From: Ischnura elegans
Lineage: Eukaryota; Arthropoda; Insecta; Odonata; Coenagrionidae
NCBI RefSeq assembly: GCF_921293095.1
Contig: NC_060251.1
Location: 38,173,644 to 38,237,643 of the forward strand
Direction: 5' to 3'
Length of the DNA stretch: 64,000 nt
Numbering within the stretch: position 1 is the first letter of the stretch; the number at the start of each line of letters is the position of its first letter. Of the stretch, positions 11,471 to 22,771 are shown one piece after another. Below the pieces are notes generated by a model. It was not told the DNA's origin. It did not search any database and saw only the letters and a program-made list of their open reading frames with translations. The translations under genes and the position numbers were made by a program.

Positions 11471-13472
11471 GTAAGTACCTAAAAATTTTTATTCTCAAAT
11501 GTAATTATTGGGAATATTGCAACACAACCTAATTTTTCTTATTGTCCATTGATTTAGTAGTGATTTCTAAAGTGTATTTAGATTTTTCATGGGAATGACA
11601 TTTCCTTCAAATCTTAGTGGAATCTTTTTACAGAAGAAAATACCATCCCCTGAAATAATAAAGCAGTGATTGTGTGCATAGAAGACAGCCCTAGGGCTTA
11701 TTCCAAAACTTGTCGATTAAAGTTTTCTGCAAAAGGGCTTTAAACTTGCTTTTGAAAACTTATTATGAATTGGAAGAAATATTGTGTTATAATTGAAGTG
11801 GTAGTGACATAATTGTGAAAATCATCATGTACATGTAAGGGTTCAAGGATTCTTCCTGTCTGAGAAGTTTTAGAAATTTCCAGTTTAATTTTTGATTTTT
11901 TAATGAATTTTTAAAACTTTGTGGTAACACTGATCTAGCTAACACTGAGCTAGCCAATTAAGCCAAATCGTGGTTGGAAGAAATATCCCTCAGATGCAGT
12001 ACTATAAAATTTATTATATACTGAATTACCTGATTTAAGTTAATATTTTTTCTTTTTAAAAAGGAAGTAAGGAATTATTAAGGATACTTTTATGAAAAAG
12101 AAACTGGTTAATGTTAAACTGACTCTATAAGGTTGCATTTGCCTACACGTGCCATATATTAACAATTTATTTATTATTACCCACACAGCACATCGTTGCC
12201 AGAGGACGTCCGCTGTGCGTCCGTCGCGTCCTCTCAGTGTCCGCGGATTTTCAGGACAGCCAGAGGACATCCGCCGGCTGTCCTGGCCATCCGTCCGCAC
12301 ACTGTCCTATCTCGGATGTCCAGCGGACGTCCAGCTAGTGTCCCATTACGCAGGGTTTGGGAGTTTTGGTTTCCTCTTAAAATACTCACCTCCTCAAGGA
12401 GGAACTCCGAGAGAAAGTCTCGTGATCCTCCTCCGAGTAGGGAGTATAGGAGAAGGGAGAAAGAAAAAAAAACTCTCTCTCGTTTCTGAAGCCAGAATAC
12501 TTCCTCACGATCGAGGAAGAGGAAATTTTTCGTGGAGGAAGAGATATTTTGAGGATTATTTTAGGTAACCAAATGTAATCCTCTTGTTGGAGTGTGGACT
12601 CGGAGGAAATTATAAACTATTTAACGAAAAAAAAATTGACATTTTTACCGCTTCTATAGTTTAAGAACAACAAATGTACGCTATTTTTAAGTTTTATATT
12701 GTTTATAACAATTAATTAAGTTTAAACAAAGTTAGCAACAATTTAAGTAACATTTACGAGCGTTAAAAATTTCTACATGCCTCACGGGTTAAACAACAAC
12801 AATTGAACGAACAATTGAACTCTCTACATTATTTATAACAATTTTTAAAGTTTAAATAAATTTAGCAACAATTTTAGAAACTTTCAAAAAATTAAAAATT
12901 TCCGCATGTTGTACGGTTGAGAAGCGTTGGATGAACAATAAACCCGTACTTTTCATGATTATAAAAATTACTTAAATTTAAACAAATTTAGCAACTTTTA
13001 CAAAAATTAACAACAGGAATAATGGAATTTATCGATTTTTACTGAAATTTTATATTATGTACCAATGTCCTGCGGACGTCGCGTAGCCGTCTCGGGGACA
13101 TTCCATTCCTACAGGTTAAATGAACTCTTTCAACTTATTGATTAATTAATATTTACTCTCAAGGGATTAAAAAATCTCAGAGGCGATTGATTGGAAAGTA
13201 TTTTAATGAAACATAACGCTTTAAATTCATTTTAATTTTTAATGGTAAGAATTCTCCTAAAATTATCACGGCATCGATGGCCTCATTCCCAGATTAGAAA
13301 TTGTAATTGTCCAATTTAAGGATAGGCAAGTAGAAGAAGTAGTAGAAGATAGAAGGTAAGTACTGCCGTACCTTTACTTTATATCGAAATTCTAGTTTTT
13401 TTGGTGGCGAACGAATTTTGAATCTACCGCTACCATGGTTCTCCACATTCCTCCGTTCCTCCTTTCCAACAG

Positions 13473-13536
13473 AGGAACTGGAACGGAACACCGGAGACAG
13501 CATGGTGGTTTGGCGGTTACAAAGATGCTGCTGCAA
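13473..13536 (+). CDS. Coding exon of a small unknown protein (constitutive part)
   Basis: Acceptor CTTTCCAACAG, donor GTAAGT. Read in phase 0 it gives RNWNGTPETAWWFGGYKD then three Ala, leaving one A at the donor. That A completes codons correctly with either downstream terminal exon (Asn with the first, Arg with the second). The same frame stays open upstream to about 13413 but contains no ATG, so translation must begin in an earlier exon. The tryptophan-rich, uncharged stretch is not low-complexity. I do not recognise the family. Confidence 0.4.
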
Positions 13537-14787
13537 GTAAGTTTGATGTGACTTCTAAATAATTTTTTCTTGGCGTTCACTGGCGGCAGTATAGTGTTTC
13601 CGCATGCTCCTTATATTTCTTATAACTCAGCCTGTAACATCTCGAGGAAAAATATGGCTCTGCTTGGAACAACATTACCGTCTTGGTAAAACCGTTACTT
13701 GGCAACTAAAGGTAGCGTCTTTTTCCGTTGTTCATGGTGAAATTTTCGCTTTTGTTCCTTGTTTACATGATATAATTTAAAGTGGAAGTTCTTGTACTAT
13801 AGTCTCTGTACGCGAGAACGTATAGGAAATAATGTAAGTGCTAGCGCATAAAATAGAACCTGTTATTTTGATAGCGTAGGCTACGGCTGAATTTGTTGGA
13901 AGTCCCAACGGTCCGTTTGGTTCCGTTCCTAAATCAAATCAAGTAGGGTTCTTGGCAATAAATATAACTAGGAATTGTACTTACGTGTAACCGGGGGATT
14001 TTGCAACACGCATGTATGATTAATAGGTTTCACGTAAATTATTAATTCTTTGAAATCGGACTACACCGTGTGATTTCTTTCGATATGTATAGTTACGCAC
14101 GCATCGAAAAAGAACAATAATGTTATGATAGGATAACCACCAATGTTTAGCCTTTTTACAAAAAGTTTTTATACTCTTTATATGTTTGATGGAACTAGGT
14201 TAATAATTAAAAACTTTAGGTCCTAAATAAATAAATGATCTATTATGTCAGTAAAGATAAGGCTTAGGGATTGAAAAATTACAATGCCGACGTAACTTTT
14301 ATAGCGTTTATTATATTTTTTCTGCCAAACTTTGCTAACCTAATAAAATATAAACTAATTTAACTACAAACTAAGTAACTGTGCTATTAGTCATCCATGC
14401 ATTTAATTTAGTGGAAACTATAGGACGACTGTAAGAAATTCGGGATGAATCTAAACAAGGTCTAATTGTAAGTGATATATTGTGTAAACAAACCTTAAGG
14501 CTATGTTTTATGGTTCATTTATTTGCTCAAACTGCTGCATGAAATCTTATACCCAGAAAATAGAACTTGTGCATCTTTTCGTACAGCCATCGGTACACAT
14601 TTTGGTGTAGAGTATCGTGAACCTGATATATTTACCTGGAGGCATTTACTGACTATAGCTTTCATGTAGTGGAGTTGAATAAAAATAGTTCATCTGTATT
14701 TTTATTTATTTCCTATCTCTATTTATAAGTTTGTATGTCTCTCTTCTTATAATTGTCTGTATACTTATTTGTCTTCATTCTTTACAG

Positions 14788-14867
14788 ATGTTGCATTTAA
14801 CCAGGACGATACAGCCACCAATTCTAGTGTGGAAGTTACAGTGAAGAGTTGGCTGGAACATGCTTAA
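14788..14867 (+). CDS. Terminal exon A of the small unknown gene
   Basis: Acceptor TTCTTTACAG. After two bases that complete the split codon it reads VAFNQDDTATNSS, then VEVTVKSWLEHA and TAA. A consensus donor (GTAAGT at about 14888) follows the stop, so the exon could also be included before exon B and end the protein early. The final 12 residues match those of exon B at eight positions, with the differences concentrated at third codon positions. That pattern fits duplicated exons kept under protein-level selection. Confidence 0.45.
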
Positions 14868-16252
14868 GCGAGGCATGTGAGAGAGGTGTAAGTATTCGTT
14901 TGATTATTATATAGGTTTGAGCAAGGAGGAATAATTTTGGTCTGGATACTTTTTTGGCAAGTTGCTCCTGTAAAGGGAGCTCATATAAAGTAAATTTAAA
15001 TAATTATTAAACATCTTGTAATACAAGGTTCACCCTTCCATGCTAAAGGTAGAGAAAATAGTATTGTTATGTATTATTTTCAGATGCAGATTCCACTACC
15101 AAGTAATTCAAACATTTGAAAACAATTTTTGTTCTGCATATGGGAGGTATAATTACCAAAAACGTGGTTGAAAAGGATCTCATGCTCTATAAAAGTTCGA
15201 TGTATAGCACCTGTAGAACTTAAGAATGGGATAACTTGTTCAACAGGGATAGTAGTTGCACAGTACTACAGAAGCTACTATTTTCTAGTAGCTCTAGCTA
15301 ACTAAGATGTTTTGAAGTAGGTGTTTTTGTAGGAGCTATAGAAATTTCAGTAGCTCACAGCAGGCCTTAGCTGCTATTCCCCTGTTATGTCTCTGTCGAA
15401 ATGTGAATATTGCCAGTGAGCTAGGTTGTCACTTTTGCCTTGATACCAGACTACATTAGAAGATCTATTTTAATTATTAAGATTGGAAGAATTCGGAGAT
15501 CTAAATCATGGAATGGCCTTAACTACAGCAAGTTTTTGCTAGTTTTTCAAAGTTTCTATTTTTTTAAGTTGCATCTCGGCCAATGCAGCTAAGTGGTTTG
15601 TGTGCCAAATCAGTGTGGCTGTTTTCACACTAATCCCAAGAGATCTAGTTCACTTAAACTTCCTCCTTTAAATTTTCTAGTTTCCTTTACTCCTATATCA
15701 TATTCAGCTCTTCTGCATTAGTCTTCCTTAGCTCCAGCTTATGTAACACTTTTCTTCACCTCCACAATTCACTCTAGTGTAGTCATAATCTTCAAGGGGA
15801 GACCAATTGTTCAGAAATATTATCCTCCATTTGAATGCTTTTTCCAATATCTTTTTCGAGACCTCTACTAAGCTGTCTGGCAAGGATGGATCAAAGAATT
15901 TTTTTCTACATGGTGCACCAGGGTCTAACAGGCAACAGTCTTCTCATATTTGGGATTAAAATCTAGTTCAACAATTGTTCTATGAAAAATGTTCTTAATC
16001 ATAATATATACATTACTAACACATTAATAATTTTACTCAAAATCTTTTCTTATTTAAGAACAAGAAAAAGTCAAAGAAAAGTTTGTAAAATGTATTCAGC
16101 CTGTAATGGACAGGTTTCCTAATTTTGAAACCTTAAGAATGTTAAACACGTGACTAATAAGACTGTAGCGTCCTGTCTTATGTAATCTGCTTGTTGCGTA
16201 CAAGATACAATTTCTTGCTACAATGAAATGTTTATATACTTCATTATTACAG

Positions 16253-16362
16253 GAGCAGTGCAGGAGAGCAAGACAGCCCCTGAAAAGGATGTGGAGGTTG
16301 CCATCCAAAGCTGGCTAAGGCACGCCAAGGAGAGGTTACAGGGGAAGAAGAAAGTTAAATAA
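16253..16362 (+). CDS. Terminal exon B of the small unknown gene
   Basis: Acceptor TTCATTATTACAG. After two bases it reads AVQESKTAPEKD, then VEVAIQSWLRHA, KERLQGKKKVK and TAA. The lysine-rich tail is absent from exon A, which stops just after the shared motif. A polyadenylation signal follows at 16404. Joined to 13473-13536 and the two upstream candidates it would give a protein of roughly 60 residues. The W-L motif faintly recalls the C-terminal helix of mariner-type transposases, so a transposon origin is possible. Confidence 0.5.
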
Positions 16363-16403
16363 ATCGTATGTAGTTTCTGGCATTGTACTGTTTTAAGAAG
16401 CCA

Positions 16404-16409
16404 AATAAA
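16404..16409 (+). terminator. Polyadenylation signal AATAAA downstream of terminal exon B
   Basis: AATAAA lies 42 nt after the TAA stop of exon B, a normal distance for a short 3' untranslated region. It is about 260 bp before the right end of the 4.5 kb segment. Confidence 0.45.
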
Positions 16410-16683
16410 TATTGTGCATGAAATTGATGCCTTATTTATTTAAATTCTTGTCTGGACCTATTATTTATTAGTATCGAACAAAATGCAATCCTAACCTAAA
16501 CGTGTCCTGAAGGTGTCCAGAGCGGACAATTTCAGGTCGTCCATAGGCCACCTTTTTTACTGACATGCGGACTTGCAGCGGACATCATTTTGTATGAATT
16601 CGGCTGTCCGTAGGATGTCCATAGGCCACTTGGCGGACAATCACCGGATGTCCGAAAGGTGTCCGTGTGCTGTGTGGGTATTA

Positions 16684-19589
16684 GGTTAAAAAAATCACTG
16701 TAGCGTAAAGAAGAAGCCTAATTCTTATAATGAATTTAGTTGGGGTAAAGAATAGCCAAAAATATGCATCTGTAATATTTAAAGCTCCCTTGCATACTCC
16801 AATTTTGCTAAAAATCCATATTCCACAGTGGATGCAGTTCAGAGATTCTGACAATTCGTGTCAAATTTCCTTCTCTAACAAATGTCCAAAATTATGGCTT
16901 ACCGCTCTAAATAACTCATACTAACAATTCCCTTGAGGAAGTCATTATCCCACAGGGCATATACTAATCATATTCTTCCTCATTTAATCTTTATTTTCAA
17001 CAATAAATTGCATCCAGCTGAAATTACCATATTTCCTTAGGGTTCCCAAACAGCATAGTTATATCTTTTGAAGCCATTTTATGCCACAGTTCATATCTTA
17101 TGTGTCGAATATTATAAGATTACCTATTTTGTCTCCAGAGTGATAATTACCAGCTTTATCATTTTGATCTAGATTAAGTATCGCTTGATACCTTTTTGGA
17201 TCAAAGTTTTGGTACCACTTATATTTAAAAAAGAATTCATTGCATCATTAAATTCTGAAAACTTCTTTTGCATGCATGTACGAGAAGTATTAACTGATCA
17301 AAGTTTGGCTTGGAACTACTAATTTACAAGGTGATATTTTTTGCTATCCTTTTTACATCGATAGCCGTGAAACCAAAGTGTAATACTCAGGGTTATTATT
17401 TTTACATCAATTTGATTTGCCATCATTAGCTAAGTTATCAAATTTTGGCACCCAATGCGATATTGTACCTAATCCCTGCAGCGCGTGACCGTCTGGTAGG
17501 TCATATCTGACTTGTGCCTCTCGTGATAGCAAATTTACTATTTTTCTTAATTTTTTGGTCGTCAACATGTTGCCAAAGGTGAAGGTAGAGCCACAAAATT
17601 TGATTTGTCTATTTTTTACATGGTAATCTATGTGATATGATTGGAAGTTAGGTGTAACTCATGTGAATGGTAAAGCTGCCCATGATGAAATTCGATGCAT
17701 TCGCGGTGCAGAGCACGACCCAACTGTTGGTCAACTGTGGGTTGGATGATGCTGCCCTAAATGGCCAAAGGAACGTATGATTAAGGGGAAAATGTCTGCA
17801 TCCAATTTTTGCATACAAAGCAGAAATTCAACTTGTTACATGCCCCTTATGCTGAGGTCACTTCAGAATACAGTTTGAGAGCAAAAGTTGCAAAATATTA
17901 TCGGCATTGGCACCAACTGTGTGGTATCACCAGGAGGCCATGTCTGTCACCGGTTTCAGTCTTATGCCTAAGTGCCTACAGATTTATTAGAAACTACATA
18001 GCAGGCTACCTGGTGTTGCTCGGGAAGGATAGTACCCAGAGAAGTGAGAAACTTGGAATTCAAGGTCACATGGCAGGATTTTTAGGTAAAGGAACAAAGC
18101 AGGCTGTGTTACATATGTAACAGCAAACAATGGAAAAAACAATTTCCGTATGCCGTACATGGGATCAGCTTGTACCTCACTACTTAACAGTGATTCTTAT
18201 GTGTGTTTGTGTGTCTGCAGACCATGAACTTCATGTGAACGCATACTCCTGCAAAAAGGTTTGCACCAAGAGGATAGGATCCTTTGAGTAATGATTTCCC
18301 TTTGAGTGTGTCAAGAGATGTGCCTACCCAGAAGGAGGTCAAACCGCAGAAGCTGTATGACGTAATGTAACAAGCTGTAATGAGAAAACTACTCAAAGGA
18401 CTCATCAGACACAACCAGAAGTGGTACTATGGGATTTAGGAGCATGAGGTGCACCCAAGTATCAACTTTGGCCGGAATCCGAGCTGCCATATGGAAATAC
18501 AAGGAGACAGAAAAACAGACATCCTCTTTTTATACATTCAGATCAGGGAGGGATACACGTATGAGTGTATTGATGATGTAAAATTGATGTCTTTTAGAAT
18601 GAAGAATGACTTATGATGCTGCTTGTATTTTCATAGCACATAAGCTTTTTAATAAAAATGCTCTGACTGATCACTCTAATGTGGTAGTCTGGCTTATTAT
18701 CACGAGGGTCCAGGTTCCTATCCTGGCAGTGGCAGTTGTTCTGGGTTACAAGGGTAATGGGTAACCCCATCTTGAAGTTGTGCATGGAGGTTACTTTGAG
18801 GGCTGCAGTCTTGGTTCGTCAGATACATAATACAATATGTATAATATTATTTAACACAAGATGAAAAAGAACAATGCATAGTTAAAATTTGAAATAAACA
18901 TAATTATTTTGTATATTAGGTGAAAATAGCTTCTGTTTTTGCAAATGTAGTTATTGTTTTACTAAATGTCAGTTTGATTGCTTTGAATTTTGGAGAAGTC
19001 ATTGTGGTCAGAGTGAAAACAATCAGGTCTACTCCAAAATTTATCAACTGGCTCTAGAAAAAAATTGAAAATAAAATTGTTTATACATAGGGATGTGATT
19101 ATCTTCTCCTCTTTTCTTGATGGTTGCACTTATCCAATCCTTTATTTGGGTCGACTCACTAAATACATTGCAACTTTTGCTGATTCAGATCATTTCTTAT
19201 CTATTGATGTTACTTGTTAAATGTCTTTTTCCTTATGAACACAGTCTTTCCTTCTCTGTCTGCAGCACTCCTCATTTCGCTTGTGGGTCATCTTCTTAAT
19301 TCCTCTGTATTTCCTTTCTTGGAATCTAGCATTGGTGTCCTGTTGTCCTCATCAGCATTCACTTATTGGGGTGATATCAATGGTATTCAGTTTGAGGATC
19401 TTGGGTCGCTGTAAAATGATATGAGATATATGATATGTTGAGAGGTTAAGGAAGTGACACATTACCTTTACTAAGAATGGTAACTGCACGACATGGAAAT
19501 ACCTGAAATTCCTTGTTGGTATTGAGTAATGTATATTTTTGGCTAAGTAACAGGAACTATTTAGGGGTACAATGTGACTTAAACTGTTA
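16684..19589. other. Spacer, no gene recognised
   Basis: AT-rich. The plus frame at 17809-18120 (103 residues) has no motif I know and no clear splice context. A tRNA-like fragment sits at about 18680-18760: a GTGGTAGTCTGGC-type box A region, then CCAGGTTCCTATCCTGGC resembling a degenerate T-arm. It may be a remnant of a tRNA-derived SINE. Confidence 0.45.
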
Positions 19590-19823
19590 AGGCCGTTTTA
19601 CATGAGGCACGGAATTGCGCAGGTTAGAGCTGCATTAATTTCTAAAATGGCGTTGAATTGCACGAATGCATGAACGAAATAAGAACAGGGGCTATTTTGC
19701 CGTCTCGCATCCACGCATTCTCGCATGTGTTCTAGCAATTCACCGCTTTACACGATGCAATTTTGATTGCGCCTTCGCACGTACGTCAGTTTGCGCAATT
19801 CCGTGTACCGTGCAAAACGGCCT
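19590..19823. mobile_element. Harbinger-like MITE, copy 1
   Basis: 234 bp with terminal repeats AGGCCGTTTTACA...TGTACCGTGCAAAACGGCCT and a 3-bp TTA duplication outside both ends (19587-19589 and 19824-19826). A nearly identical copy at 38603-38836 is flanked by TAA. A TWA duplication is typical of PIF/Harbinger elements. No coding capacity. Confidence 0.85.
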
Positions 19824-20157
19824 TTAGAATTCGTCTAGAAGCATAAGTATGAATTTAATTTGGTTTTTCATGAACTTTGACATCTTTTTCATTGGAAGAA
19901 TGGGGGATTTTATGTGCATGCTCTTATCTATCCCTGGCAGAAAAGGGATTAAATTTGTGCCTTTTTTGTATAAATAATATTTTTTTTCCTAGGGTATAAT
20001 TCAAAGGAATTCTTTTTAGGCTTTTCACACAGTCAGATTCTCCAATGGCAAATTTTGGGTATGAGCCTGACTAATTATTTATCTTAAAATTTCCAAGCTG
20101 GAATGATATTTTTGGATTATTCTTAGTAGTTTTCTTAATCTTTATATATCAGCTTAC

Positions 20158-20473
20158 CTTTATGTGTATGCTGTATAATATGGTGTTGACATTGGAGTAG
20201 ATTGTGGAGTAGTAGTTGCTGTTGATGTACAATTTTGATCTTCTATACATTGAGAGGTGGATGGCTGAAATCCTGTTCCATCTGGGCAGGGCATGAATTG
20301 GGCTGTATTGTCGTAACAAATGCAATAGCCACACTCATTTGTAGGACTTGGGTACAAGCCAGTTGAATTGGGAGGGCATGCATCAGTCGGGCAGAACTGA
20401 TCAGTGGATTGATTAGATGAAACTAAGATGAATGAGCAAACTAGTAATCCCACCAGAGTAATCAGCAGCTGAC
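20158..20473 (-). CDS. Secreted chitin-binding-type (CBM14/peritrophin-A-like) protein, 3' coding exon
   Basis: The acceptor is TTTCTTTCCTTATCACAG and the exon starts in phase 2 with QLLITLVGLLVCSFILVSS. This is a signal-peptide core whose Met must lie in an unseen upstream exon. The mature part has six or more cysteines in a CBM14-like layout: CPTDACPPNS, YPSPTNECGYCICY, FMPCPDGTGFQPSTSQC. That domain binds chitin in peritrophic matrix and cuticle proteins. A short Thr/Ser/Pro tail ends at TAA (20162-20160). The stop is only 2 nt before a consensus donor (GTAAGC), so an intron in the 3' untranslated region is likely. About 103 residues are encoded here. The domain call is from cysteine spacing only; other small disulfide domains are possible. 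Confidence 0.7.
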
Positions 20474-20990
20474 CTGTGATAAGGAAAGAAATTTTTATTG
20501 AAAGTATCAATAATGAATTCATTATACATATTGTGTGCATCATCTTGTATATACTATTGGTCAAATCAGTTTCCCTATAGATGGAGTAGCACTACAATTG
20601 TTATTGTTGAAAATTCAACTTTATCTATCATGTTCCATATCCTTTGGCTACAACCTTATGGTGGTGGAAAGGCTTGCATATTCCTAAAGCAGCAGTGACG
20701 GAATCAATACTTTATTACTCTTGTTAGGGCAACCCATGCTAGATAGGTCAAAGGGTAGGAGCCAGATGAAAGGTAGTCTACGTGACAGTGTCTGTAAAAA
20801 TAATGTTGGAATGGAAGTAGGAAACCCTGCCAAATGTGTATCTATTCCCTGAAGACATGGAGTAACGTCAAATGAGCCTCAGAAACTCATCAAACAGAAC
20901 ACACCCTTCCGCAAAGGGTAGGTGTTGAAGGTCAGAAGGATGTATAGGATAATAAATATGTACATAATTGATTATGGTGGGAAACAAAGA
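20474..20990. other. Spacer upstream of the CBM14-type exon
   Basis: It should hold the intron that precedes the chitin-binding exon. An unspliced minus reading gives an ATG in frame at about 20520, but the strong acceptor at 20474 makes that reading unlikely. The first exon was not found. Confidence 0.4.
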
Positions 20991-22475
20991 GAGCAAGATT
21001 GGCTAGGTGGCAAAGAGAGTGTGAGGACATGGAAAAGTTTCAGAAGGAAGGAGAGATAGGCACGCTGTAAGCCAAGATAAAGTTGCTATCCGACGGCAAG
21101 CCATGTAAAAATTAAGGCTAAAGATTGAAGGATGCTAACTGAGAAACTCGTTTTCAGAGTTGATGGAAGGGGTATGTGGAGGATCTGTGAGATAAAAACT
21201 GACTGGGTAGATTTAACATAGAGGAGGAAAGTACAGTGGAGGAGGATAATCTTGGGCCAGGGTATGAAGGCTAGGAAAGAGTTGGGGGACAATTTCCTGT
21301 GTGAACTGCTAGGCAAGGCATACGAGAGAAGGTTTTTCAAACTAGTGTGCAGGATCTATTGGGAGGGGTCTTGGCCAGAGGATTTCGTGAAAATGAATCT
21401 AATTCCGCTGCTGAAAAAGAAGATTTCATTCATTCATCAAGCTGTAGAATGTGGAGGTGATAGGACCATCAGCCTAATAAAAAGATGGCAAAAGAGGTGC
21501 TGAGGATGTTAAACAGATGAATGGAGGCAAACGCTGATGAGTGTTTGAGTGACGATCAGTTTGATTTCAGAAAAGGAAAGTCAACCTGGTGACGTCATAG
21601 CAGCTATGAGGGCCTGTGTGGAGATTAACGTAGATTAATTAGCCAGGACCTGTATAGCTGCTTTGTGGATTTTGGGAAATCATTCAATCTAGTGAACTTA
21701 GTGAAGTTAATAGATACTCTTAACCCTTAACCGGTGACGTGGGATCTGAGAGGTTTCTAAAATTATGAATATTTTCAAAATTACTACAATTTTGAAATAC
21801 ATATCTATAATCCTCGTGAGCGTCTTAATGTTCTATAATAAGGACATATCACTCTTAAAATTTAGTGTTCTTAATATTCATTTCCGAAAATTTGTAACTG
21901 AATTTGATAAGCGGTCTGTGAAACCTCACGTCACGAAATTGGAAAAACCAATAAACGTAATGCTGGTGGGAATGATTCAAAAGGTTGTTAAAAACAATTC
22001 CTAGTGATTTTTCAAGAAAAATAATAATTATTGATTTGTAAGGAAGCATTTTAGTGGCATTATGTACGTGTATAATTAAGTACTTAATTTAGAAAAGTAC
22101 GATGATAATAACTCGAGTTTTTTGATATCAGTTTTTTGATCCTGTTTCAAAATAACGATTTTTATTGAAAAATTGGTATCGGGAATGCATAATATTAAAT
22201 ATAAGTTTCAGAATAGTTAATCAGTCAAAGAAATATTAAACTAAGCAAGAAAAATGAATTTGCAACGTTTTATGAATTTTTGTTTTATTGCAGTTTCCTG
22301 GACCGCACGTCACTGGTAGTGTAACAAGAATTGCATGTCACTGGTTAAAGGTTAAGAAAGTGGGCGCTGGTTGGGAGGATAGGCGACTCATTTGTAATCC
22401 ATAAATGGACCAGACTGCACAAGTGAATATTGAACTCCATGAAATTAAGAGTGCAAAAATGATTAAACGTGGAGT
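20991..22475 (+). mobile_element. RTE-like LINE, degenerate copy A, interrupted by two MITEs
   Basis: Plus-strand reverse-transcriptase motifs of the RTE type are visible in order: KLVCRIYWEGSWPEDFVKMN then IPLLKKK (about 21330-21425), a CGDRTISLI segment (about 21450-21480), DDQFDFRKGKST (about 21555-21590), a YVDFEKAF-like segment (about 21655-21690), then after the 21724-22351 insertion VGAGWEDRRLI and MDQTAQVNIE (22360-22440). Many stops and frameshifts. The break at 22479 is another MITE. Confidence 0.8.
21724..22351. mobile_element. piggyBac-like MITE inside the RTE copy
   Basis: 628 bp bounded by TTAA on both sides (21720-21723 and 22352-22355). The terminal repeats are CCCTTAACCGGTGACGTG on the left and CCTTTAACCAGTGACATG on the right complement. 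A TTAA duplication with CCC-type ends is the hallmark of piggyBac. Removing it with one TTAA joins the RTE reading DTL to KKVGAGWEDRRL in frame. No transposase inside. Confidence 0.88.
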
Positions 22476-22478
22476 TTG

Positions 22479-22771
22479 CAGTGGCGCAGCCAGGGGGGGG
22501 GGGGTTCAGAGGGGCACGTGCCCTCCCAAACTTAATTTTAGCAGAAAAATATTAACATGTAAAAAAATTTATTCGACTCCACTGATCCAATATGTTTTAG
22601 CAAAACATTGCCCCGATGACCCATGAGTTGTGTAATTTTTAGTGCCAAAATATCATAAAATGTTATTTCTGGAGATGATAATGTTCGCATTTTTCCCAGA
22701 GGGTGATTCCACCCCCCTGGCCCTCCGGGTCGTGCCCCCACCCCCAACACATCATCCTGGCTACGCCAATG
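22479..22771. mobile_element. hAT-like MITE with CAGTGGCGCAGCC ends
   Basis: The left end CAGTGGCGCAGCCAGG is mirrored by CCTGGCTACGCCAATG on the right. The interior is G/C-homopolymer-rich near both ends. I could not see a clear 8-bp duplication, so the right boundary is less certain. It interrupts RTE copy A. Confidence 0.65.

Larger units (their letters stand above)
12180..16678. mobile_element. 4.5 kb segment with 13-bp terminal inverted repeats and GGAC-rich subtermini (DNA transposon or MITE pair)
   Basis: Both ends carry CCCACACAGCACA in inverted orientation (12180-12192; complement at 16666-16678). Both are flanked by TATTA (12175-12179 and 16679-16683), as for a 5-bp target duplication. 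About 200 bp inside each end there are many short palindromic units of the type GGACGTCC, GGACATCC and GGATGTCC; one more cluster lies at about 13065-13105. No transposase frame is visible. Inside lie the coding exons of the putative small gene. The alternative is two separate short elements of one family flanking a host gene. I cannot assign a superfamily. Confidence 0.6.

Noticed and set aside
12149-12568. 139-residue plus frame near 12.2 kb
   Set aside because: It covers the GGAC-rich terminal repeat; composition is dictated by the palindromic units.
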